The notes beneath the pieces are model-generated. The model worked only from the letters and a program-made list of their open reading frames with translations. It did no database searches and was not told where the DNA came from. 64,000 nucleotides of DNA from positions 4,650,001-4,714,000 of the forward strand of contig NZ_CP114014.1 of the NCBI RefSeq assembly GCF_040581415.1. Reading direction: 5' to 3'. Made by a program: the position numbers and the translations under genes. The stretch is from Paraconexibacter sp040581415 (lineage in GTDB: Bacteria; Actinomycetota; Thermoleophilia; Solirubrobacterales; Solirubrobacteraceae). Shown in pieces: positions 34,834 to 42,889 of the stretch (the first letter of the stretch is position 1; every line of letters begins with the position of its first letter).

Positions 34834-36831
34834 ATGAGTCTGAACGCCGTGCTGATCGCCAACCGCGGGGAGATCGCGGTCCGCGTCATCAAGACCGTGC
34901 AGAAGCTCGGGTTGCGGGCGATCGCGGTCTACTCCGACGCCGACGCGGCCGCGCCGCACGTCCGGCTCGCCGACGAGGCCGTGCGCCTCGGCCCGGCGCC
35001 CGCGGGGCAGTCGTACCTGTCGGTCGAGAAGGTCCTGGAGGCAGCCCGCACCAGCGGGGCGGACGCGATCCATCCCGGCTACGGCTTCCTCTCGGAGAAC
35101 GCCGGCTTCGCCCGTGCCTGCGTCGACGCCGGCCTGACGTTCATCGGCCCGTCGGGCGACGCCATGGAGGCGCTGGGCGACAAGGTCAGCGCGAAGGCCG
35201 TCGCCGACAAGGCGGGCGTGCCGGTCCTTCCCGGCCTCAGCCGCCCCGGCCTCACGGACGACGACATCATCGCCTTCGCCGACGCCGAGGGCGACGGCGT
35301 CTTCCCGCTGATGGTCAAGGCCGCCGCCGGTGGCGGCGGCCGCGGGATGCGCGTGGTGAAGGACCGCGCCGGCCTGCCCGAGGCCCTGGGCGCCGCCCGC
35401 CGCGAGGCCGTCGCCGGCTTCAGCGACGACACGCTCCTGGTCGAGCGCTACGTCCCCCGCTCACGGCACGTCGAGGTGCAGGTCGTCGCCGACCAGCACG
35501 GCGGCGTCATCCACCTCGGCGAGCGCGAGTGCTCGCTGCAGCGCCGTCACCAGAAGGTCGTGGAGGAGTCGCCCTCCCCGGTGATCTCCCCGGAGACCCG
35601 CGAGAAGATGGGCTCGGCCGCAGTCCAGCTCTTCCGCGAGGCGCAGTACGTCGGGGCGGGGACCTGCGAGTTCCTCGTCCCCTATGAGACGCCCGACGAG
35701 TTCTTCTTCCTCGAGGTCAACGCGCGCCTGCAGGTCGAGCACCCGGTCACCGAGCTGGTCACCGGCCTGGACCTCGTCGAGCTGCAGCTGCGGATCGCGG
35801 CCGGCGACCCGCTCGGCATCGCGCAGGAGGACGTCACCCTCACCGGCCACGCGGTCGAGCTGCGAATCTGCGCGGAGGACCCGTCGTCCGGCTTCCTGCC
35901 CGCGACCGGCACGCTCGTCGACTACATCGAGCCCGTCGGCGACGGCGTCCGCGTCGACAGCGGCGTCGGCCGCGGCTCGGTCGTCGGCAGCGACTACGAC
36001 TCGCTGCTCGCGAAGCTCATCACCTACGCCCCCGACCGCGAGACCGCGCTCGACCTGGCCGTCGAGGCCGCCGGCGGCCTGCACCTGCTCGGCGTCACGA
36101 CCAACACGGGGTTCCTCGCCCGCCTGCTGCAAAGCGAGGAGGTGCGCGCGGGCGACATGGACACCGGCATGATCGAGCGCGGCATCGCGGCCGTCGGCCC
36201 CACGCACGACGACGTCGTCGGTGCCGCCGTCGCGCTCGCGGTGATCGAGACCCTCCTGATCCACGAGGCCGGCGCCGCCACCGGCGACCCGTGGGACTCG
36301 CTCGTCGGCTTCCGCATCGCCGGCCCGCGGCCGGTCGAGGTCAAGCTGTCCGCGCCGTCGCTCGACGAGCCGCTGCTCGTGCAGGTCGCCGGCCCGCCGT
36401 CGGCGCTGACCGTCACCGTCGCCGGTGAGAGCGCACCGGCCGCGGCCGAGCGGACGGGGCCTGAGAGCGTGTCCATCCGCATCGCCGGGTGGCGGAGCGA
36501 GTGGCACCGCGCGGCGAGTGGCAAGCAGCGGTGGGTGGCCAGCGGCGCCGACGCGTTCGCGTTCACGCTCGTGGAGCCCGAGGTGCTGGGGGCCGACGCC
36601 GCAGCGGCAGGCGCCCTCGAGGCGCCGATGCCCGGCACCGTGCTCTCGGTCCGCACCGAGGCCGGCGCCCACGTCAAGGAGGGGGACGTGCTCGTCGTGA
36701 TCGAGTCCATGAAGATGGAGCTCGCGCTCACCGCTCCCACCGACGCCGTCGTCGAGGCCGTCCACGTCACCGAAGGGCAGTCCGTGCGCCAGGGCCAAGC
36801 CGTGGTCGAACTCGAGGAGGAAGAGTCATGA
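34834..36831 (+). CDS. Biotin-dependent acyl-CoA carboxylase, biotin carboxylase/BCCP subunit (methylcrotonyl-CoA type)
   Basis: A 665-aa alpha subunit. The N-terminal biotin carboxylase has IANRGEIAVRV at the start, an ATP-grasp glycine loop (KAAAGGGGRGMRVV), ERECSLQRRHQK, and EVNARLQVEHPVTE. A linker domain follows, and the C-terminal biotinyl domain has ESMKMEL (biotinylated Lys at about 627). The length fits MCC/acyl-CoA carboxylase alpha chains. GGAGCAGGAG precedes the ATG. The stop overlaps the carboxyltransferase ATG (ATGA). With the IVD-like dehydrogenase upstream, 3-methylcrotonyl-CoA is the likely substrate; propionyl- or other acyl-CoA is the alternative. Confidence 0.9.
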   Translation: MSLNAVLIANRGEIAVRVIKTVQKLGLRAIAVYSDADAAAPHVRLADEAVRLGPAPAGQSYLSVEKVLEAARTSGADAIHPGYGFLSENAGFARACVDAGLTFIGPSGDAMEALGDKVSAKAVADKAGVPVLPGLSRPGLTDDDIIAFADAEGDGVFPLMVKAAAGGGGRGMRVVKDRAGLPEALGAARREAVAGFSDDTLLVERYVPRSRHVEVQVVADQHGGVIHLGERECSLQRRHQKVVEESPSPVISPETREKMGSAAVQLFREAQYVGAGTCEFLVPYETPDEFFFLEVNARLQVEHPVTELVTGLDLVELQLRIAAGDPLGIAQEDVTLTGHAVELRICAEDPSSGFLPATGTLVDYIEPVGDGVRVDSGVGRGSVVGSDYDSLLAKLITYAPDRETALDLAVEAAGGLHLLGVTTNTGFLARLLQSEEVRAGDMDTGMIERGIAAVGPTHDDVVGAAVALAVIETLLIHEAGAATGDPWDSLVGFRIAGPRPVEVKLSAPSLDEPLLVQVAGPPSALTVTVAGESAPAAAERTGPESVSIRIAGWRSEWHRAASGKQRWVASGADAFAFTLVEPEVLGADAAAAGALEAPMPGTVLSVRTEAGAHVKEGDVLVVIESMKMELALTAPTDAVVEAVHVTEGQSVRQGQAVVELEEEES

Positions 36832-38420
36832 GCAACGTCCTGCGCTCCCACGCCGTCCCCGGCTCCGAGGAGTTCGTCAAGAACCAGGAGGCCCACGCCG
36901 CGCTCGCGGCCGACCTGCGCGAGCAGATCGACGTCGTCCGCGCCGGCGGCGGGCAGAAGGCGGCCGACCGCCACACGAGCCGCGGCAAGCTGCTCCCGCG
37001 CGACCGCGTCGAGCAGCTGCTGGACCGTGGCTCGCCGTTCCTGGAGCTGTCGACGCTCGCCGCCCACGGCATGTACGACGACGGCGCCCCGGGCGCCGGC
37101 ATGATCACCGGCATCGGTCGCGTCAGCGGCCGCGAGGTGATGATCGTCTGCAACGACGCGACGGTGAAGGGCGGCTCGTACTACCCGATGACCGCCAAGA
37201 AGCAGACGCGGGCACAGGAGATCGCGCTGCAGAACCGGCTGCCGTGCGTCTACCTCGTCGACTCGGGCGGCGGCTTCCTGCCGCTGCAGGACGAGCTGTT
37301 CCCCGACATCCGCGGCTTCGGCCAGTCGTTCTACAACCAGGCGAACCTGTCGGCCGAGGGCATCGCGCAGATCGCCGCGGTGCTCGGGTCCTGCACCGCC
37401 GGCGGCGCCTACATCCCGGCGATGTGCGACGAGACGGTCATCGTCAAGAACCAGGGGACGATCTTCCTCGGCGGCCCGCCGCTCGTGAAGGCGGCGACCG
37501 GTGAGGACGTGAGCGCCGAGGACCTCGGCGGCGGCGACCTGCACACCAAGAAGTCCGGCGTCGCCGACCACCTCGCCGCCGACGACACCGAGGCCCTGGC
37601 GATCGTGCGCGAGATCGTCGCGTCGCTCGGCACCCGCGACACGCAGAACCCGCCGTGGCAGCGCCTGGCGCCCGAGGCCCCGGCTGTCGACCCGTCCGAG
37701 CTGACCGGCGCCGTCCCTGCCGACCTGCGCACGCCGTACGACCCGCGCGAGATCATCAGCCGGATCGTCGACGGCTCGCGCTTCCACGAGTTCAAGGCGA
37801 ACTACGGCTCCACGCTCGTCACCGGCCTCGCGCACCTCCACGGCCACCAGGTCGGGATCATCGCCAACCAGGGCGTGATCTTCAGCGAGTCCGCGCTGAA
37901 GGGCGCGCACTTCATCGAGATGTGCGACCAGCGCGGCATCCCGCTCGTCTTCCTGCAGAACATCACGGGCTTCATGGTCGGCCGCGAGGCCGAGGAGGGC
38001 GGCATCGCCAAGCACGGCGCGAAGATGATCTCCGCCGTCTCGACCGCCCGCGTCCCGAAGCTGACCGTCATCGTCGGCGGCTCGTTCGGTGCCGGCAACT
38101 ACGGCATGAGCGGCCGGGCGTACTACCCGCGCTTCCTGTGGATGTGGCCGAACGCGCGCATCAGCGTCATGGGCGGCGATCAGGCCGCGAACGTCCTGGC
38201 GACCGTCGGCCGCGAGACCGACCCCGAGAAGATCGAGGCCGGCAAGCAGAAGATCCGCGACCAGTTCGAGCGCCAGGGTCACCCGTACTACGCCAGCGCC
38301 CGCCTCTGGGACGACGGCGTCATCGACCCGCTGTCCACGCGCGACGTCCTGGGCCTCGCGCTGTCCGCCTGTGCGAACGCCCCCCTCGGCGAGCGCCGCA
38401 GCCCCGTCTTCCGGATGTAA
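36828..38420 (+). CDS. Acyl-CoA carboxylase carboxyltransferase subunit (methylcrotonyl-CoA type, beta)
   Basis: A 530-aa carboxyltransferase with both crotonase-fold halves. The N-half contains RHTSRGKLLPRDRVEQLLD and YLVDSGGGFLPLQDE with the GGAYIPAM oxyanion region; the C-half contains NITGFMVGREAEEGGIAKHGAKM and GGSFGAGNYGMSGRAY. The GREAEEGGIAKHGAK stretch is characteristic of MCC beta subunits. It is translationally coupled to the biotin carboxylase by an ATGA overlap. The reaction is transfer of carboxyl from biotin to 3-methylcrotonyl-CoA, giving 3-methylglutaconyl-CoA. Confidence 0.9.
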   Translation: MSNVLRSHAVPGSEEFVKNQEAHAALAADLREQIDVVRAGGGQKAADRHTSRGKLLPRDRVEQLLDRGSPFLELSTLAAHGMYDDGAPGAGMITGIGRVSGREVMIVCNDATVKGGSYYPMTAKKQTRAQEIALQNRLPCVYLVDSGGGFLPLQDELFPDIRGFGQSFYNQANLSAEGIAQIAAVLGSCTAGGAYIPAMCDETVIVKNQGTIFLGGPPLVKAATGEDVSAEDLGGGDLHTKKSGVADHLAADDTEALAIVREIVASLGTRDTQNPPWQRLAPEAPAVDPSELTGAVPADLRTPYDPREIISRIVDGSRFHEFKANYGSTLVTGLAHLHGHQVGIIANQGVIFSESALKGAHFIEMCDQRGIPLVFLQNITGFMVGREAEEGGIAKHGAKMISAVSTARVPKLTVIVGGSFGAGNYGMSGRAYYPRFLWMWPNARISVMGGDQAANVLATVGRETDPEKIEAGKQKIRDQFERQGHPYYASARLWDDGVIDPLSTRDVLGLALSACANAPLGERRSPVFRM

Positions 38421-38450
38421 ACCACCCCCAACGCAGCAGGAGAGAGAGTC

Positions 38451-38873
38451 ATGGGCAAGATCGAAGGTGGGTGCCTCTGCGGCGCCATCACATACTCCAG
38501 CGAGGCCGAGCCGATCCTCACCGGCATCTGCCACTGCACCGACTGCCGCAAGCAGTCGGGCACGGCCTTCTCGATCAACCTCGGCGTCCCGAAGGACGAG
38601 CTGGTGATCACCGGCACGCCGAAGACGTTCGACACGATGGGCACCGACCGCGGCGCACCCGCGCACCGCTCCTTCTGCGGCGACTGCGGCTCACCGATCA
38701 TCTCGGTGCTCGGCGACGCGCCGGACATCGCGTTCATCAAGGCGGGGACGCTCACCGACCCGTCGTGGGTCGAGCCGGAGCTCGAGCTCTGGGAGGAGTC
38801 CCGCCTGCCCTGGGTCGACCGCGTGGAATCGGACGAACGCGGGTACTTCCCGCGCGGCCTGAACACCGACTGA
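38451..38873 (+). CDS. GFA-family (CENP-V/glutathione-dependent formaldehyde-activating) protein
   Basis: A 140-aa zinc-binding protein of the GFA family. Its metal-site pattern is GGCLCGAITY, then CHCTDCRKQSG, then FCGDCGSPI. The family is named for glutathione-dependent formaldehyde activation, but most members have no proven activity. It lies 30 bases after the carboxyltransferase gene with a strong GGAGAGAGAG ribosome-binding site and is probably the last gene of that operon. A role in clearing a reactive aldehyde is possible but unproven. Confidence 0.85.
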   Translation: MGKIEGGCLCGAITYSSEAEPILTGICHCTDCRKQSGTAFSINLGVPKDELVITGTPKTFDTMGTDRGAPAHRSFCGDCGSPIISVLGDAPDIAFIKAGTLTDPSWVEPELELWEESRLPWVDRVESDERGYFPRGLNTD

Positions 38874-38883
38874 CCCCCGACCG

Positions 38884-38911
38884 CCCCCTTCGGGGGGTGC
38901 CACTGCACCCC
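38884..38911 (+). promoter_or_regulatory. Overlapping hairpins before the RibBA-like gene
   Basis: CCCCC-TTC-GGGGG (38884-38896) and GGGGTGC-CACT-GCACCCC (38894-38911) share bases and cannot both form. They lie 10-40 bases after the GFA-family stop and about 30-60 before the RibBA-like start. They could be a terminator for the upstream operon. The proposed -10 of the next gene is downstream of them, so attenuation is less likely. Confidence 0.45.
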
Positions 38912-38952
38912 GGGGGGATGATCCGGTGTCCCCCGGGGTCCATGCTGTGTCC

Positions 38953-40152
38953 ATGAGCCCGTTCAGCACGATCGAAGCGGCCCTGGACGACATGCGCGCC
39001 GGGAAGATGGTCGTGGTCTGCGACGACGAGGATCGCGCTGACTCGGACCCGCCCGCCCACCTGACGTTGGCCGCGCAGTTCGCGACGCCCGACGCCATCA
39101 ACTTCATGGCGACCCACGGGCGGGGCCTCATCTGCCTGGCGATGACACCCGAGCGCTGCGACGACCTCGGCCTGCCGATGATGACCGACGCGAACGGCTC
39201 GACCTTCGAGACCGCGTTCACGGTGTCGATCGAGGCCCGCGTCGGGACGACGACCGGCATCTCCGCCGCCGACCGCGCCCGCACCGTCCAGGCTGCGGTC
39301 GCCGCCGGCGCCACGGCCGCCGACATCGTCTCCCCCGGCCACATGTTCCCCCTGCGCGCCAAGCCGGGCGGCGTCCTGGAGCGGACCGGGCAGACCGAGG
39401 CCGCGGTCGACCTCGCGCGCCTCGCGGGCCTCACGCCGGCCGGTGTCATCTGCGAGATCATGAACCCGGACGGGACCATGGCGCGCGTCGACGACCTGCG
39501 CAGCTTCTGCACCGAGCACGGCCTGAAGATGATCACGGTCAAGGACCTGATCGCCTACCGCCGCCGCAACGAGCAGCTGATCGAGCGCGTGGTCGAGACC
39601 ACGATGCCCACCGCGCACGGCGTCTTCCGCGCGATCGGCTACCGCGACCTCGCGACCGGGGCGGAGCACATGGCCCTCGTCCGCGGCGACGTCATGGGGC
39701 GGCACGACACGCTCGTCCGCGTCCACAGCTCCTGCATGGCCGGCGACAAGCTCGGCTCGGCGGCCTGCGGCTGCGCGAGCAAGCTCGACGACGCGCTGCA
39801 CCGGATCGACCGCGAGGAGGCGGGCGTCATCGTCTACTTCGAGCAGCCGGGCCTCGGCTGCCTCGGCGAGGCCGCGGAGGGCCACCTCCCGAATCCGGGG
39901 GCGACGCCGTTCGACGAGCTGCGCGAGTTCGGGATCGGCGCGCAGATCCTGGCCGACCTCGGGCTCGGCTCGATCCGCCTGATGACGAACCACCCCAAGC
40001 GGATCCGCGGCCTCGAGGGCTACGGCCTGACGCTGAGCGACCAGGTCCCGGTGGGCCCGGCGTCGCCGGCCCGCCGTCCCCTGCCGCCGGCCGGCCTGCC
40101 GCTACTTGAGATGGACCTGCTCGACGAATGGCGTGACGGGTGTGCGGCATGA
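38953..40152 (+). CDS. RibBA-like protein with diverged active sites
   Basis: A 399-aa homologue of the bifunctional riboflavin enzyme: 3,4-DHBP synthase at ~1-205 and GTP cyclohydrolase II at ~210-395. Key residues differ. DDEDRENEGDL of the synthase reads DDEDRADSDPP (24-34), and the His of RxGHTEA is Gln147 (GQTEA). In the cyclohydrolase the three zinc Cys remain (261, 272, 274), but the catalytic RQEGRGIGL reads EQPGLGCLG (297-305). It is therefore unlikely to be a normal riboflavin enzyme; it may have a new reaction on a related substrate or a binding role. The start is placed by a CATGCT box six bases upstream. A flavin reductase gene follows. Confidence 0.8.
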   Translation: MSPFSTIEAALDDMRAGKMVVVCDDEDRADSDPPAHLTLAAQFATPDAINFMATHGRGLICLAMTPERCDDLGLPMMTDANGSTFETAFTVSIEARVGTTTGISAADRARTVQAAVAAGATAADIVSPGHMFPLRAKPGGVLERTGQTEAAVDLARLAGLTPAGVICEIMNPDGTMARVDDLRSFCTEHGLKMITVKDLIAYRRRNEQLIERVVETTMPTAHGVFRAIGYRDLATGAEHMALVRGDVMGRHDTLVRVHSSCMAGDKLGSAACGCASKLDDALHRIDREEAGVIVYFEQPGLGCLGEAAEGHLPNPGATPFDELREFGIGAQILADLGLGSIRLMTNHPKRIRGLEGYGLTLSDQVPVGPASPARRPLPPAGLPLLEMDLLDEWRDGCAA

Positions 40153-40198
40153 CGGCACACTGTCCACGTCGGCAAAGCCAGAACGAGAGGATGTACCG

Positions 40199-40690
40199 AT
40201 GACGATCGTGCCGCAGTCCTGCACCAGCGCCATGTTCGGCGACCTGATGGCCGAGCTGCCCGCCGGCGTGGCCGTCGTGACGGTCGGCGACGGCGGAACG
40301 CCGAAGGGCCTCGTCGTCACGAGCCTCACGGCCTACACGGCGAACCCGCCGTCGATCCTCGTCTCCGTCGCGCACACGTCGCGCTCCTACGACTCGCTGC
40401 TCGCGGCCAGCCACTTCGGCGTGCACGTACTGCAGGTGGGCCAGGACGAGGTCGCGGGCAAGTTCGCCAGCAAGGACGAGGACAAGTTCGCGGGCATCGA
40501 CTGGGAGTGGGACGGCGACGTCCCCAAGGTCAACGGCTCTCTCGCTTACCTCAAGTGCGAGACGTCCAAGGCGTTCCACCACCTCGATCACACGGTGCTG
40601 ATCGGGGAGATCGGCGACGTCGACCGGGACGAGGCCGCCGAGCCCATGCTGTACCTGCGCCGGCGCTTCGCCTGGCGCGTCTCCGGCTGA
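40199..40690 (+). CDS. Flavin reductase family protein
   Basis: A 163-aa protein of the flavin-reductase-like/FMN-binding split-barrel family. It has the pattern AELPAGVAVVTVGD...GLVVTSLTAYTANPPSILVSV, then HFGVHVLQVGQDEVAGKFA and LKCETSKAFHHLDHTVLIGEI. Members reduce FMN or FAD with NAD(P)H, often to supply a monooxygenase. The ATG at 40199 follows GAGAGG at eight bases. It lies 46 bases after the RibBA-like gene, so the two may form a unit around flavin or a flavin-derived compound. No partner monooxygenase is adjacent. Confidence 0.85.
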   Translation: MTIVPQSCTSAMFGDLMAELPAGVAVVTVGDGGTPKGLVVTSLTAYTANPPSILVSVAHTSRSYDSLLAASHFGVHVLQVGQDEVAGKFASKDEDKFAGIDWEWDGDVPKVNGSLAYLKCETSKAFHHLDHTVLIGEIGDVDRDEAAEPMLYLRRRFAWRVSG

Positions 40691-40697
40691 GCGCCCG

Positions 40698-41639
40698 TCA
40701 GGAGGTCTCGAGCCGTGGCGTGAAGCGCCACAGCTCGATCGCGTGCTCGATGCGCTCGACGATCGCCTCGACCTCGACGACCTGCTCGTGCTCGAGCGGT
40801 CCGCCGGCGATGGCGGCGACGATGCGATCGGTGTCGTTCGCCAGCTCGTCGAAGTCGACGCCGATGTTGCCGCCGTCCAGGTCCCGCAGCTCGAGCTCCA
40901 GCAGGTGCACCGCTGCCCGCACCTGCAGCGCGGCGGCGCGCGTGCGCCCGTGGTCCAGGTCGGTGTAGGCGCGCAGGAGCAGGTCCTCGCCCTCCAGCAC
41001 CGAGGCGCGCCCCGCGAGCACGTTCGCCGTGGTCTCCGACGGCGCCAGGCGCTCCTCCCGGCTGGCCTTCAGGCCGAGCGGCAGCGGCAGGACGGCGGCA
41101 CGCGTGAACTTGCCGTTCGGGAGGGACTCGGTCGTGCCGTAGCCGATGCGCGTGGTCCGGGAGTCCCGCTGGGCGACCTCGCGGACGTACGGGTCACGCG
41201 AACCGGCCCGGTAGGCGCGGATCGCGCGGTTCAGGACGAGGAGGCCCTCGGCGACCCACGCCTGTTGCGCGTCCTCGTCGACCGACAGCTCGAGCAGCTC
41301 CGCGTCCGCGACCTTGCGATCGAGGGGGCGGGTGCCGCGGATGAAGGTGGCGAGCAGCAGCGGCACCTCGGCCGGGCCACTGTCGACCTCGGCCTCCTTG
41401 GCCTTCCGCCGCAGCTTCGGGATCCGTGCCGGCGCCACGTCGACGCTGATGGCCAGCACGTCGGCCGTGCCCTTCTGCATCGTCTGGCCGGACAGCTGCT
41501 GTCGGCGCGTGAGGGCGTCGCTGCGGAGGGCCGCGCCCGTCGAATCCACCGAGCTCGGGTGAGCGACGATGTAGCGTCCGGCGTGCGGGCCGATCGCGTG
41601 CGTGAACTCGAACTGCACGGCGAGGAATGACGACGCCAT
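40698..41639 (-). CDS. Conserved-looking protein of unknown function
   Basis: A 313-aa soluble protein that I cannot assign. The N-terminal ~100 residues look beta-rich (FLAVQFEFTHAIGPHAGRYIV; TADVLAISVDVAP). The middle is mixed, and the C-terminal ~120 residues are helical with many Leu, Glu and Arg (VRAAVHLLELELRDLD; EVEAIVERIEHAIELW). There is no signal peptide or membrane segment. Its TACAGT -10 box (41646-41651, six bases from the ATG) overlaps the operator-like site at 41648-41669 that it shares with the divergent mceG-like gene. This suggests co-regulation with the Mce system. It is convergent with the flavin reductase gene. Confidence 0.72.
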   Translation of the reverse strand: MASSFLAVQFEFTHAIGPHAGRYIVAHPSSVDSTGAALRSDALTRRQQLSGQTMQKGTADVLAISVDVAPARIPKLRRKAKEAEVDSGPAEVPLLLATFIRGTRPLDRKVADAELLELSVDEDAQQAWVAEGLLVLNRAIRAYRAGSRDPYVREVAQRDSRTTRIGYGTTESLPNGKFTRAAVLPLPLGLKASREERLAPSETTANVLAGRASVLEGEDLLLRAYTDLDHGRTRAAALQVRAAVHLLELELRDLDGGNIGVDFDELANDTDRIVAAIAGGPLEHEQVVEVEAIVERIEHAIELWRFTPRLETS

Positions 41640-41647
41640 GGGGCGAC

Positions 41648-41669
41648 TGTACCCCCGCGAATGAGGGGT
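41648..41669 (+). promoter_or_regulatory. Putative Mce operator (TGTACCCC-N6-TGAGGGGT), mceG copy
   Basis: TGTACCCC-CGCGAA-TGAGGGGT lies between the divergent unknown gene and the mceG-like gene. Both half-sites and the six-base spacing are identical to the site upstream of the mce operon (32045-32066), and a CCACC element follows in both. A perfect CCACC-AAA-GGTGG dyad is at 41673-41685. The site overlaps the -10 box of the unknown gene, so binding there should repress that gene. Confidence 0.7.
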
Positions 41670-41786
41670 GACCCACCAAAGGTGGAGAGAAGTACCCCTA
41701 CGAAGGCACGCCAGGTCTGGTCCGCGGAGAGGATGATCATCCAGCTTGCATTGCCGCGAGGAACGATCGCCAGAGGAGAGCAGCAC

Positions 41787-42677
41787 ATGAGTGGCTTGAC
41801 AGAAGTTCCGTCCATCGGAGGACCCGGCGCCCCGGACCCGGCAACACGCGACCTGCTCGACAGCGCTGCGAACTTCGCGTTCCACGAGGGCGCCGAGTCG
41901 CTCATCGAGGATGTCCCGGGTGAGTTCTGGTCCATCCAGTGCAAGGACGTCTACAAGAACTTCGGTCGCCACCAGGTGCTCGACGGCCTGAACCTCGGCA
42001 TCCCGGAGGGCATGATCTCGGTCGTGCTCGGCCCGTCCGGCACCGGCAAGTCGGTGCTCATCAAGCACCTGATCGGCCTGCTCTTCCCCGACGGCGGCGA
42101 CGTCCTCGTCCACGGCCAGTCGGTCCCGCAGCTACGGATGTCCGAGCTGCTCGAGCTCCGCCGCCGTTTCGGCATCCTGTTCCAGGACGGCGCGCTCTTC
42201 GGGTCGATGAACGTCTTCGACAACACCGCCTTCCCGCTTCGCCAGAACTCGAACCTGTCGGAGAGCGCGATCCAGGACGTCGTCCGGGCACGCCTCGCCG
42301 AGGTCGGCCTGTCCGGCGCCGAGACGGCCATGCCGTCCGAGCTCTCCGGCGGCATGCGCAAGCGCGCCGGCTTCGCCCGCGCACTCGTGACCGAGCCCGA
42401 GATCGTCGTCTTCGACGAGCCCGACTCCGGCCTGGATCCCGTCCGCACGTCGCTGCTCTGCGACCTGATCCGGGACATGCACCGGCGTCACGGCGGCACG
42501 TACATCCTGATCACCCACGACATCGCGACGATGCGCCAGATCGCCCAGTACGTCGCCGTGCTGTGGAAGGGCCGGATCGTCCAGGCCGGCGGCCGCGACG
42601 AGATGCTCGCGTCCGAGAACCCGTTCGTCCGCCAGTTCCTAAACCGGCAGTCCGAGGGCCCGCTCGGCATGGACTGA
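41787..42677 (+). CDS. mceG: ABC ATPase of the Mce/Mla type (MceG/Mkl-like)
   Basis: A 296-aa ATPase of the MlaF/Mkl family. Walker A is GPSGTGKS (82-89), the Q-loop region LFQDGALFGSMNVFDN is characteristic of MlaF/MceG proteins, the signature is LSGGM (186-190) followed by RKR, and Walker B is IVVFDEPDSGLDP (206 on), with the switch His in ILITHD. An N-terminal extension of ~45 residues precedes the ATPase core. It should power the YrbE permeases even though it is ~10 kb from the mce operon, as in mycobacteria where MceG is encoded elsewhere. A ribosome-binding site AGAGGAGAG precedes the ATG, and a strong terminator follows. Confidence 0.92.
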   Translation: MSGLTEVPSIGGPGAPDPATRDLLDSAANFAFHEGAESLIEDVPGEFWSIQCKDVYKNFGRHQVLDGLNLGIPEGMISVVLGPSGTGKSVLIKHLIGLLFPDGGDVLVHGQSVPQLRMSELLELRRRFGILFQDGALFGSMNVFDNTAFPLRQNSNLSESAIQDVVRARLAEVGLSGAETAMPSELSGGMRKRAGFARALVTEPEIVVFDEPDSGLDPVRTSLLCDLIRDMHRRHGGTYILITHDIATMRQIAQYVAVLWKGRIVQAGGRDEMLASENPFVRQFLNRQSEGPLGMD

Positions 42678-42706
42678 GCCCCAGGGCTCGACCGCAGCAA
42701 GCCTCT

Positions 42707-42734
42707 CCGATGCCCGGCCGCCGCCGGGCATCGG
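42707..42734 (+). terminator. Rho-independent terminator after mceG
   Basis: A perfect 12-bp stem (CCGATGCCCGGC pairing with GCCGGGCATCGG) around a CGCC loop, followed by CTGTTT, 29 bases after the mceG stop. Confidence 0.85.
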
Positions 42735-42821
42735 CTGTTTAACAGGGCCTTGGCGAGGCCGTCCTCCTTTCGACCGGGGCATCCACCCCTTAGGGAAGAC
42801 GGCACGCTCGGGCGCCGGTTC

Positions 42822-42845
42822 TAGCGTCTTCGTGACGAGGGTCAC
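42822..42845 (+). promoter_or_regulatory. Promoter and dyad before the NTF2-like gene pair
   Basis: A TAGCGT -10 box (42822-42827) is followed within five bases by the inverted repeat GTGAC-GAGG-GTCAC (42832-42845), which would cover the transcription start. It is a candidate promoter with an operator for the NTF2-like pair; the transcript would have a ~50-base leader with GGGAGA before the ATG. Confidence 0.5.
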
Positions 42846-42889
42846 CTGGCCCACTCCGTACGCACCCAAGCCTCGGGAGATACCGCCCC

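Noticed and set aside
38874..38952. Possible FMN riboswitch before the RibBA-like gene
   Set aside because: The gap is only 79 bases, too short for the conserved six-helix FMN aptamer, and none of its conserved blocks are visible; only two overlapping hairpins are seen.
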